The notes under the pieces were generated by a model that worked only from the letters and a program-made list of their open reading frames with translations, did not search any database and had not been told where the DNA came from. Of a DNA stretch of 64,000 nt, positions 24,901 through 37,600 are shown piece after piece. The first letter of the stretch is position 1. Each line of letters starts with the position of its first letter. This DNA is from Trachythela sp. YZ-2020 (taxonomy: Eukaryota; Cnidaria; Anthozoa; Malacalcyonacea; Clavulariidae). The position numbers and the translations under genes were made by a program. Where the stretch lies: assembly GCA_016169945.1 (NCBI GenBank), contig JADLSH010000249.1:2480001-2544000 (forward strand). Reading direction: 5' to 3'.

Positions 24901-27900
24901 TCTATAAAGTCACGCACTAACATATCGTTCCAATGTTTATTGTCCATAAACATATTCACAATAGTTGACATTGGAATACGTCTACACCGATGTAAAGCAA
25001 AAAACAATGTATATTGTCCACACACGTCCGATGAAGGGGTTTGTAAAACTTTTCGTTCCAAGTAAAGGTACTGCAATGCTTGTCCAAAAATTGAATAAAA
25101 TTCTGACTGTAAAATCCAGGCGCTTCGCTATAAGAATCCCAAAATTCCCCTTTTTCATTTTCTGTAAGATATATCGCAACCCAGTTTATTGCTCGGATCC
25201 GTGTGGAGTATAAATCCTCCAGGTCTCTTTTGTATCTCACGAAGTAAACCATCAGAAGGCAAAACGTTTGTAAACACATTTTTCGTAAACGGGGCACTCT
25301 TGAGAATGTTTAAAATCTGTAGTGAGTCCATGTTCAGTTGCTAAAATCACACAGCACGTTCCGATTCCCATCAATCTCAATAAGACTTTGAAATTCACCA
25401 AGCACCACGATATTTATAGATGTCTCCAACGGGGTTCCAAACTGACACTGGATAGAGACGTTTCCATTTCTTACTGGTTGTATATGATCACTAAGGCAAA
25501 GGTCTGGAGTGAGATCAAACACAAACAGCGTGTAACCGTTTGCATATTCTTCACGAGTAATACCGTTGCCCTGATTCAAACATTTTATGTGTACCAGTAT
25601 ACAGGGTTTGGAAAGCTGAGATGTAATTACTTGCTGCTCCAAACTTCAGCTGTAAGAACTTCCCAGGAAGGTTCTCTCCGTTAACAGTCAGACCATGATA
25701 GTGATATTATAGTTTTTAAAATTGAATGGAACAGATGAAACCAGACAAAATGGATTTCGTGATCTGACCAACTTAATTTTGATTGGTACTGCACCAAGAA
25801 TATAACGTTCTTGAGCAAACAGATCAGAATTAATTCTTCCCTCCATGGCAACGGATTTGCTTTGACATACATGAGCATGGCGCTCTTTTAATCCGGTGTT
25901 GACATTCGCAACCTGTGCAAGAGGGTTTACAGCATCCATCTTACCCGAATTATCGCGTTAAAACATTTCACTTGTTAAAAGTGAATCTTTACTAAAGTTC
26001 AGAACAGTTTCGATATAGGCTCTGTAGGGATAAGCTGTGCTTGCAGGTATGACAAGTTTGTTATTCAGGAATACTTCTACTTGTGAAAATAATGCATGCA
26101 TCCAGAGATTCACGGGACCAACTGGACTTGCTCCAAGTCTGTCTCTTATAGGGGGAGTATATTAGGGCGCGCGAAAATGTGGGCGGGAGGCGGGCGGCGA
26201 GAAAATTGGGAGAGGAGAGACAGACTTGTTTCCCTTGCAGGAATTTGAATCCGATTATAAATTCGGCGGGAAAGTTGATTGACAAGTTTGTGCCTTGCGG
26301 TGCTTTAATTTATTCGACACCTAAGTTCACACATTGTTTACACTTTAATACTTTAACTTTTTTTAACTTCCAAATCTGCATGTTAACCGCCGTTATCTAC
26401 CGAGATTAATAGTAATATCACTCCAACGAAAGCTTACACTCGTGTAGATATATCGCCAAATTCAAAGAATAAAACGTGCGTTCTGTGTTGTACCGTTGTC
26501 CGGTTGTCGTGAAAGCCGACGTGATCATCCACTGATTAGTACATCATCCAAAAAAACAAAAGCTTGTTTAAATTTAGAGCTTCTCTCTTGATCTATTTAC
26601 TAAATTTAGTGAGTATCTAGAACGCTAGACAAACGTTTTAATAAAGAAATCTATAAAGTTGTAAAGCGAAAAATCTTGAAACACATAATCACATTTCAAA
26701 ACGAGAAAAGTTGTCATTGAAATGACAAAGAATAAAGTTAAATATGTAGATAGGTAAAATATAGTTAAATAACTCCATGCCGTAGAGCATCCTTTATACT
26801 GCTTTTCTACTGTTAAATGTCTCTCCTGTTTCAAGATTCTTGTACTGATATTGTAGTGGATTACTGAAAAGCACGATACCCGTGTTGATAATACGGGGTG
26901 AAGTCTCGACCCACTCAAAGAAATCGAGCGACCATATGTGCGACCAAAGAAATCGAGCGACGAATGTCAGCGATTTTGATTTGGTCCATCTTTCTTGACT
27001 TTACGAATGCGAGTCACCAGACCGTGTTGGCAGGCTTAGGACTTTCATACACATCTGCCCATTGCCAAAACTCGGACGGATTTTCTCGCTCAGAACATAC
27101 AAAGTACGGCCGTCCATAGTTTTGCTTCATCTTGTCTTTAACTGCTCGCAACTTTGCCAGTCTTTGATGGGATGGGCAAACGGGATGCTGAGTACCACTC
27201 TTTCGAAAAGCCTCTACCGCTTTTGTGAACATATAACATTCTTCATCTCGACAAAAGAACTCGCAGCTAGGTTTCTGTCCACAGAACCAAAATGTTCCAT
27301 GTTGGGTTGTTGTACAGACCGCAGATAGACCACGTAGACACTCCATCGTATTGATTTAAATGACGCTCAAACGAATGTAGGTAAAATATATGGGGACGCT
27401 TAGCTATTGTGGTGACGTATTTACAAAATACGCTGAACTCAGCAAATTCATTGTTTGTTCGCCCAATCTTGCCTGGTCTTTTTCGTCATATTAATGAGGT
27501 CTCAATTGAATAGGACGCTAATGATGTGCTCACCCTCATACTATGTTAATGATGGTGCTCACCCGCATTTTATGTTAATGATGTTCCGGCCCCCATATTA
27601 TGTTAATGATGTTGCTCACCCTCATATTATGTTAATGATGTTTGAATATTTAATGATGCGCCCCTCATGCCCCCTCAAAAATCCTGGTCGATCGGCCCAT
27701 ATGACAAAAAATTAAGAAATTTTGCCTATTAAATTACTATATTCACTACAAATGCAAAATTTCAAGTTCACTTTTAACAAAAATAGACTACACCATAAGA
27801 AAGTTGGTAGAAAGGTTATATATAAGATATTTAAGCGAGTGGTACGATTTTCTTAGCCTATTTCGAATTTTAACGCTCGAAATGAGGAAAATACGCTAAT

Positions 27901-30900
27901 GTAATGCTATTAAATTACTATTGTTGCCAACTTTAACCTTCAGAGAGTGGAACTTTCATAACTCTGGCTGGCCGTCAAATACTACTAACTACTGTAGAGT
28001 TGTCAAAATGACCGTTACCTTCTTATAACAACGTTCCATCCCTCTTCGTGTTTCCGCCCCCTCCTGGAACTAGGTGAAGCTTTAATACGAGTATGAGATG
28101 TTGTACTGCTCATTACGGGGGAGGTCGTAGTTAAGGTGACAGTGACACACTGTGCAGCCGCTGTAGCAACGGTGATTGGTGAGATATCGCTGATCCTGGT
28201 CGTACTAGTGTACATCGTCGACGCTACGGCCTTAGTGAGCTCTGATGTCGTCACAGCGCACGTTCTGTCCACGTGTCTGGAATAGGTACAAAAGTAGGTT
28301 ACAACAGTAGCTGAAAACAAAACAACCTCATAACAAACATAACATTACTCTTGGTTTAACCAGCACTTAAACAAGTGTACGAAAACAAGTGTGAAGAATT
28401 AACTGTCACTTACTTGCCAGTCACACTAGAAGCAACAGCTGTAGTGATCGCGATACTAGTGAGAGCATCCATCGCTTCTTTCTTCGTACCACTTGGTGAA
28501 TCCTTTTTACTCGGACTTCGATCGGTGTTGTCTAGAACATAGAAAAATTGAACCAATTTCGCTCAAATCCCCATATTCCCCCTCCTTCTATGAAGTCCAA
28601 AGAGGTGTCCCCATCCCACCTTACCCCACCTACGTTGACGCTTCTCCTATTGGCTCTCGTCACCCTCTTCCCTAAATATTATTATCGCTTAGCCCCCACA
28701 TATCACATCATATTCACCCTCCTCCTCTTTCTTCCCCGCCATCTAGCGGGGACGTAATTAAATACATAGCGGGGACGTAATTAAATACATAATTACGTCC
28801 CCGTTATTATACAAAGAACTATGTGATAAAATAACAACGCTTATTAAAAAGGCGAAAAAGGAATATTACCATTCAAAGGTTGGAAGCCAACGGAACTATA
28901 ATCCCGTCCCGTGTTAAATACAAAGAACTATGTGATAAAATAACAACGCTTATTAAAAAGGCGAAAAAGGAATATTACCATTCAAAGGTTGGAAGCCAAC
29001 GGAACTATAATCCAGCCAGATGGTATAAGGACATATTTCAATTGGCCGGTTTTGAAACAATAAACACGATTAACGCAATTACTACGGAACAAGCAACCAG
29101 TACTGCAGAACTATTGCAAGATATTTTTACAAAACCATGGCAGGACCTCCCTGCTGCTTCTATTCCAAGTCTTGCCGAAGTAGCACCATTGTTGAAGGAA
29201 AATCCTCCTCCCGTCCCCTCTATTGGTCAAGTCAAGTCTACACTGAGACATTTAAAAGCAAAAAAAGCTACCGGATCAGATAATATCCCAGCTTGGTTTC
29301 TTAAACGATTTCACGAAGAACTTGCCCCCGTTGTGCACGATATCATTTGTAGCAGCATATCACAATGCAAATATCCAACTATATATAAACATGCATTGGT
29401 TACTCCAGTTCCTAAAGTGCGTCCCCCAACCAACATCGAAACTGACTTTCGTCAAATCTCAATACTCCCTCAAATGGCGAAAATCCTGGAAAAGCTACAA
29501 CTTAAACTGAACAATATTGACCTGAAGATAAATGATAGCCAACATGCATTCACTGGTGAACGATCGACGGTATCTGCATTAACCTGCATCTCACAGAACT
29601 GGTTCAATGTCACAGATAATTTACGTGATAACAAGAATGGAGTACATGCCTTGTTCATAGACTTCCGCAAGGCTTTCGACCTTGTGGATCACGGCAGTTT
29701 GTTAATGAAATTAGCGAAAATGAATGTGACAAAAGGTTTCTGGCTCTGGACGCGAAGTTTTTTGGAAGGCAGGAGTCAACAGGTCAATCTTGTGGGAACA
29801 CTATCATCGACAAAATCGTGTCCTGCTGGAGTCCCTCAGGGCTCTGTTATCTCCCCCTCGCTCTTTAATGTATATGTGAACGACTTTGAAAATTCTGTTC
29901 CAGATCATCTATCTATAAACACCTGTAAATACGCAGACGATTGTACACAAGATGAGGTTGTTGCACAAGAGACAACAAGTCATATGCAAGACGTTCTTGA
30001 CGCATCGCAAAAATGGGCCACTGAGAACAAGATGAAGATAAACTCCCAAAAAACCAAAGATATGTGGATTTGTTTTAGTAATGCGATCCCAGAACCAGCT
30101 CCGCTTGTTATGGATAGCGTGAATATAGAAAGAGTTAGCTCATATAAGTTACTTGGAGTGTGGCATCAGGACAATCTAAATGGAACCGTCACGTAGAAGA
30201 AATGGTAAAGAAAGCAAATAAACGTATATTCAGTCTGAGAGAATGCCGCACAGCCAAATTACCACAAGAAGTTGGCCTCACATGCTATCAGACGAAGATA
30301 AGATCTGTGCTAGAATATGGAGCAGCAATTTGGGGCGGTCTGCCAGAATATCTTGCGGACGAAATTGAGAGTACGCAAAACAGATGTCTAAAAATACTTG
30401 GAATCCCTAGGGATAATTTAAAATCATTACGCGAAAGAAGAAACGATGTTGCTATGGAGGAACTGAAACGAATTCAAATTGATGCTACCCACCCCTGTCA
30501 TAAGTTTATCCCTTTGCCAACATCTCATACTCATGATCTGAGAAGAAACACTAGTATTCCATACCCAATATCACACACCAAAAGACACGAACAATCTTTT
30601 ATCCCAAGGGCAATTGCTCTTTTAAATAAGTATGATCCAATTAGACGATAGATTATTTGATAACATGATTATTAGAACCATGCAATTAGACGATAGATTA
30701 TTCTATATACTAATAAACAATTAATAATTTAACCATTTTTATAGTTTTGTACATATCATATATTATTGTATAGAAATTATTCTTACAGCTGTAAATCCAT
30801 TGTATTTTTTTAACTAAAGATGGATATTAAAAGATTATTATTATTATATCTTCTCCTTCCCACAATAACCCTCTCACCCCTTCCCCCTCCTTCAATGAAG

Positions 30901-33900
30901 ACCAAAGGGGAAGGGACCACCCCCCACTTACCTTGACTCTTCTCCTCCTGGTTCCCCTCACTCTCTTCCTTCACAATCATCATCGCCTCCTCGTCATCTT
31001 CCCCCTCATCTTCCTTGCCCGTCATCTTGTCATTCTCCTCTTTCCCCGCCATCTTGTTCTTCTTTTTCTTCTTCTTTTTCTCACGGCGTCGTGCAGCTGC
31101 TTGTTTCTTGACTTCCTCTCTCTCTTTCTCCATGTCGACTTGTTGAAGCAAGATGGAGGCATTCTTCGCAGCTTCTTCCTCCTGCCGGTCCTTAGCGTGA
31201 CGGATAACACCCATGCATTGTTGACATTTCTTCAGGAGCTCCTAAACAAAGGAATAGACATTATTATATAAGTATAGAAATTTCCGTGCAGTTGAAAGGT
31301 GAAATAAAAATCGTATTCTCACGGCGGACGATATTTTTCACATTTTGATTGGTCGGACGATTTTTCTCACATGTGGTGAATTATCGTATTATAAAAGTAT
31401 TATTGATAAAAAATATTAACGCAGCTAGAAATGATATTATGTAAATTCAAGGGTCACACCAATTTCTCCTTTTTGTAAATAATCTATTTTGTTCTTTTTA
31501 TCTTCTTGTAAATAGTTCTAATTAATATATTGACGCCCCTCGTGGAAATCAACTACCCTGTTGACGAGGCCAGCGTCATTAAATAAAATTTTACTATACT
31601 ACCACTACGTAAGGCTAAAAATACTTAAGATAAACCTCTTTGATTGGAATTTCAGCAAGAACATGAATAAATAAGCGGAAAGAAATCTGTTTTTGAGGCT
31701 AGATATACTTCGCTTGCGTGTTGTTCGCTGAGTCGGCCAGTGTCACATATTTATAAACAAATTACTTCATAGTTGGTTCGTTTGTACGATTTAGTGAAGG
31801 ATTTAGTGATCAGATTTTACACCTATCTGATACTCGTTGTGAAGGATCGCTAAACGCACCCGTTCGCTACGCTCACACGTTCGTTTAGCGATCCTTCACA
31901 ACTCGTAAATAAAAATCGTACGCACTCACCAACCATGAAGTAACCTATATTAACTTCATTTCCCAAATCCAAAATGGAGCTTTGTGCAATCTTTGTGATT
32001 GAGTTTCACGTCCCACACTTCACAACAATAAATACAGTACCTTAGGGGCTGTTTATATGGGGCGAGCTGGCCCGGTTTTGGCGAGATCCCGCGTTTGTTA
32101 TTATTTCCTATTAAAATTCATCTTGCGTTTATATGGAAATCGAGCTGGCCCGCCTAAGCGAGATCCCGCCTCGACCGACCCGAGATCTCGCTTAAAGCGG
32201 ACTGGAATTTTCCATATAAACGCAATGACCCGAGCTGGCTCGCCTACCCGGGCTGAGAATTTATGATGTGTTTACGCGAATATAATGTTGTAAATAACAT
32301 TTTCTCGACAGATTTCGATCTTAAAAGGTCTGTGATCGTTTCTGTGAGTTATAACTGTAAAACTTGTTCGCGCAAGTATGATTTCAGGTTTGTTGAAAAA
32401 TTTGTTTACTAATTTTCATTCAGCCCAGGTGTTTTGTTTGGGCGAGCCAGCCCGTCTGAGCAGTCTCATGTAAACACGGGTGAAAATCGTCTCGGGAAAG
32501 CGAGTTTGCCTTAGCCTGCTAGCTCGCGCCTCCATATAAACAGCCCCTTACTTGTATTTAAACTAGCGCGACAAGGTTTGTTGCTGTAACATGCGCGAAA
32601 AATAATCTGCGTATTAATAATCTTGCCAGTTAGGCAAGCAAATTGGAAATTATTCCATATCATATTTGGTCAAATATATGTGGTAGCCATTAGATTCATT
32701 TATACGGCTACATAAAGAAACTGTCCTGCTCTCTTTCTCTTGGGATATTTCGGTTCAAGTATCTAAATGTCATTTTAACATGGAAAGACCATCATTTAAG
32801 TGTGATTTTCTAGCGTCGTAGAATTTCAAGGTGCGCGAAATTAAAACTGCGCAAAAATATCGCGCTTAATAAATTTAAGATTGAGCGAAAATTAGTACTA
32901 CGAATTTAGATACAAGCATGGTTGTACAATTGCATTACATATAAAAACAAGTGTATCTCGGTCGACAAATTCTTTTAGTTTTCTAAGAACAGATATTGAA
33001 CATGCAAAAAATATTACAGTGTATACCTTATCGTTGAGGGTCAAAATAAATCTAGCTGAATCAGATTCGGACGGGAACTGAGTGACATGACGAACTATCC
33101 ATTTGACAGCCTTGACATGACCTTTCCTGAACGACGCCATGAGAACCGATACTTTACGATTGTCTTGACTGTTAACGTCCGCGCCGTATCGAGCGAGAAG
33201 CTGACAAACTTCCAGATGGCCTCCTGAAGAAATAAGTGTGAAGTTTGAGCGCTGATCTCAGAAATGTTAACTGGATAATACATCTTCTTCAAATGTAGAA
33301 ATAATACAGTGTAACCACTGATCCCGATATTCTTAACTGGATGGTGAAGTTAAGCAAAGTTTTAGCACTGATCTCAGAAATATTAACTGGATAATACAAC
33401 TTCTTCAAATGTAGAAATGTGCAATATGTTAGCACTGATCTCCACATTACTAACTGAATGGTGCAGTTAAGCAAAGTTTTAGCACTGATCTCAGAACTAT
33501 TAACTGGATAATAAAATTTCTTCAAATGTAGAAATAAATGCAAAGTGTTAGCATTGTCTCGATTTTTAGCACTGATCTCAGAAATACTAACTGGATAGTA
33601 CAACTGATCTTACAAAGTGACTGGATGAAGCAAAGTCATTGATGCTAGAAACTATGCAAAGTGTTACCACTGATCTCGAGCTACTAACTGGATGATGAAA
33701 ATGGTATAAAATGACCGGATGGAGCAAGTGGTCGGGTATACTTCGGGACTTTTTCTTACGCTTAACCATTGTCAAGCCACAGGGCTTTAGCAGCAAGCAC
33801 TAGCTGTATCAAACCAACCAAATTCTTACGCTTAACCATTGTCACGCCACAGGGCTTTAGCAGCAAGCACTAGCAGTATCAAACCAACCAAATTATCTAG

Positions 33901-34524
33901 CTATCAAGCTGCAAACAAAACCAAAATAACTTACCGTTAGCAGCCAACCACAAAGGTGTGCTTCCCTTCTTATTCCGCACCTCGACAATGGCGCCTCGCG
34001 ACAACAGCAGATCACAGAATTTCTGATGACCTTTGTCAGCGGCAATTGTCAGCGCAGTGTCACGTGACGAGGGCACGGGAGGGGCGTTGACGTCAGCACC
34101 TTTATCCAACAAGACCCGACCAACTTCGACATAACCTCCCGAGGCGGCCTCCATGAGCGGGGTTAGACCAGTCTGAAGGGAACATAAAGTACATGGTTAA
34201 GAGGATATTTGATGAAATACACGAACAGCCATTAAGTAAGTAAGTGTGCGCGGGCAAGTAAGTGGTAAGTAAGTGAGTAAGGCAAGCAAGGCGGCAAGTA
34301 AGTAAGGCAAGTAAGTGCAAGTGTAAGTAAGCAGCAGGTAAGTAAGTAAGTAGTAAGTGATGATAAAGTGATGATAAGTGAGCCTGACAATTTGGTCATG
34401 CAATGCAAATATTTCCGTGTTCATATACTGTGAAAACAATCAATTTCTAAAGAAATGAATAATGATGATTTAAAATTTGCATAGCATGACCAAATTGTCA
34501 GGCTGGCTTCGCTACTGTACGTAG

Positions 34525-34613
<89 letters not shown>

Positions 34614-37600
34614 AAGTATTTTATTTATCCCTTTTTTAAAGTCTATTTACATATTAAATTTAAATTTTGTAGGATTTCTGGCCACCAGAAATAACCGTAG
34701 AAGGTTAAAAATGCCTAGCAGCCAGATAAGTGAAATTGTTAAAGAAAAATAAGTAATTACACGTGGTCACAAAACAATACTTACATATAGTCACACAAAA
34801 CACTTAGTTGTAGATTATCATGCAATAGTACATTTGGAAGACAATTTTATCAATTTCAAGAGCAAGATATAAACATGGAGGATCAATAGTGCTCTAAAAA
34901 GCTTTGTTTCATTTTAGTTTTAAATAATGCAATTGAGCAGGACTTTAAATTCTCATCAACAGAATTCCACACTGAAGGACCTTGAAATCTAATATTAAAA
35001 ATACCATAATTTGTTCTTGCTTTTGGTAGATAATAAGACTGTTTTGAAGCAAGCCTAGTATTATACTTATGTATCTTATTAACACTAATAAAGAAATTAC
35101 AAAAGACCGATGGTAGCTGATTGTTATGAAATTTATACATAAATATTGAAATATGAAGTTTGACAAGGTCGAAAAACTTTATAATGTTCAAATACTTGAA
35201 TAATGGACTTGAATGTTGATCAAAACTTGAAAATGTGATAATACGTACTGCTTTTTTTTGCAGTATGTATAATGGGTCAAGTGATATTGTATAAGTATTT
35301 CCCCAAACTATTATCCCATAAATTAAAAATGGATATATTAAAGAATAATAAAAATTTGTTAAAGTGTCTTCAGAAACATAATGCCTTAACTTTGATAAAA
35401 GCCCAATACTTCTTTTAACCTTCTTGCTGATATATTCAACATAACTCTTCCAACTCAAATTAGAATCAATAAAAATACCCAAATACTTGATGGAAGAATC
35501 ACGTTCAAGAGTGCAATTATTAAAATAGTTAATGAAATATTATGGGTTTCTATTTTCTTTTGTCGTGGGTGGAATATAACATACTTAGATTTTTCTACAT
35601 TAAGAGATAGCTTGTTAGCACATAACCAAGTATGAATTTTATTTAGTTCTAAATTAACATTAGCAAAAAGCGTTGAGATATTCAGTAAGTAAGTAAGTAA
35701 GTAAGTAAGTAAGCGCAAGGCAAGCGGCGTAAGTAAGTAAGGCAAGGCAAGTAAGTAAGTAAAGCGCGCGCGCGCGCGCGCGCGCGCGCGTAAGCAAGTA
35801 AGCGCGCGTAAGTAAGGCGTAAGTAGGTAAGTAAGTAAGTAAGTAAGTAAGCTGAGCTGAATTACGAAAGATGCAGCTCGACTTCATCGAATCGAAGGCT
35901 TACTGGCCGCCACTGTACCACTCATGTCTGATCAGGGAGCACAGCTACGATGGAAGGGTTAGTTTGGGCTAATCCAAACCCACCCTGTCAACATTCCCTG
36001 TGTGGGAGGAAACCGAAGAACCCGGAGAAAACCCACGACGTTCGGTAGAGCGTTGACTGACTCTTTTCACATAAGTGTCATGAGTCCCCAGCGAGAATCG
36101 AACCCACGATCTCAGAGGTGAAAGGCGCTTGCTCTGACGACTGCGCCACCGAAGCCCCTGTCCAAATCTGCAGTGTCAGATGAGAGTTGTAACTCTTGCC
36201 AGCGTTTGACCGCCAACTCTAATGCACTCTCGTCCGAGGGGTGTATCACTCCCAAATTTTTTTAGGGATTTTCAGCAATTTTTAGGGATTTCATAGAGAT
36301 TTTTTAGGGATTTCTTTTCGAGGTGTACGAGATTTTTGGAGTGATACACCCCTCGCTCTCATCAACTTTGAGCTGTTTCAGATTCTCACTATATGTAGTA
36401 CATAGTCATGTATTTGGTAGCCAATAAAATAACAAGTAGAATTGTAAGATGTAGTTCAATTTGCTAATCTAATTGAGATGCTTGTATGCCTCTATATAAG
36501 TGTTAACATTTATGAAGTTGACCACAATCTACTGTATCGTAACGCTAACTAAAACCGGCCAACATATTTTATAGACTTAACAACTATTTTACTACAAAAC
36601 GGGGAGTTAAAAAGTAGTGAAGTTTTATACAACGGGCCCTTGGTCCCTGTATACAAATAAATTAACAGAAAAATCAAAAATGAAAATTTATCTGGTACCA
36701 ATGAATACACTAGTTGACATATACTCGTCTATTTTTCTACCTCATTTAGATTATTGTAGTTCTGTGTGGGATAGTTGTGGTAAAGGCTTACGGGATAGGC
36801 TACAAAAGTTGCAAAACCGAGCAGCTCGAATTATTACCAGGAGCAATTATGAAATACGCTCTTTACAGATTTGTAAAAACCTAAATTGGCCAACATTAGA
36901 AGATAGGCGAACAAGACAAAAATGCTGTTTAATGTATAAAATTTTCTACAAGCTAGGCCCATCTTATCTCTGGAGGCCATCTATTCGAGCGAACATATAC
37001 TTCATGATACACGGGGTCATTGACTACAATTTTGTTATTCCTAAACCACATACTAACTTTTAACTAGGGATCCAAGGATTGTGCAAAGTTTCAAAGAGCC
37101 ATAAGTTTTGAGGAAAATGGGAGTGAAAATGGGGGGAAAGATTAATATGGAAGCACTGAAGTACTCTGCGGCGAAGACATATTTTTGTTGAATTTTGGAT
37201 CCTGTATAAACACCATAATTTACAAGTAAATGCAAGTAATGTTTCAGGAAAATCTCTCCTTGATCCTACAGATAGAGAATATTTCACAATTCGACGTGGG
37301 AAGTGTATGCGTATTTATTGCTGACGTAAATAGACGAGTCATGCATGGAATTAGCTAACAGTATTATATGTCAAGATTGTCAAGTTCTCATGACATTTGT
37401 TTTTCGAAGGCCTATTATTAACTTCGCTTTTTAAAATCGTGTTTTTAACGCCAAGCGTAAACATACGCAGGCGAAATTATGCCCCATTTATAATTACTTG
37501 TAAAAACAAATAAAACCGAGTGAACCAAAACGCAATGGAAGTTGGTACTGCTATAGCGATAACAGTTCGGTGTTTGAACGTGCACACAATATAACAAATG

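Noticed and set aside
22199..26124. A functional domesticated polymerase or capsid gene
   Set aside because: Multiple frameshifts, an in-frame stop, deleted catalytic blocks and a truncated ATPase all argue for a dead copy.
36085..36160. Functional tRNA gene on the minus strand
   Set aside because: Good A and B boxes, but it is followed by a SINE body and (TTAC)n tail.
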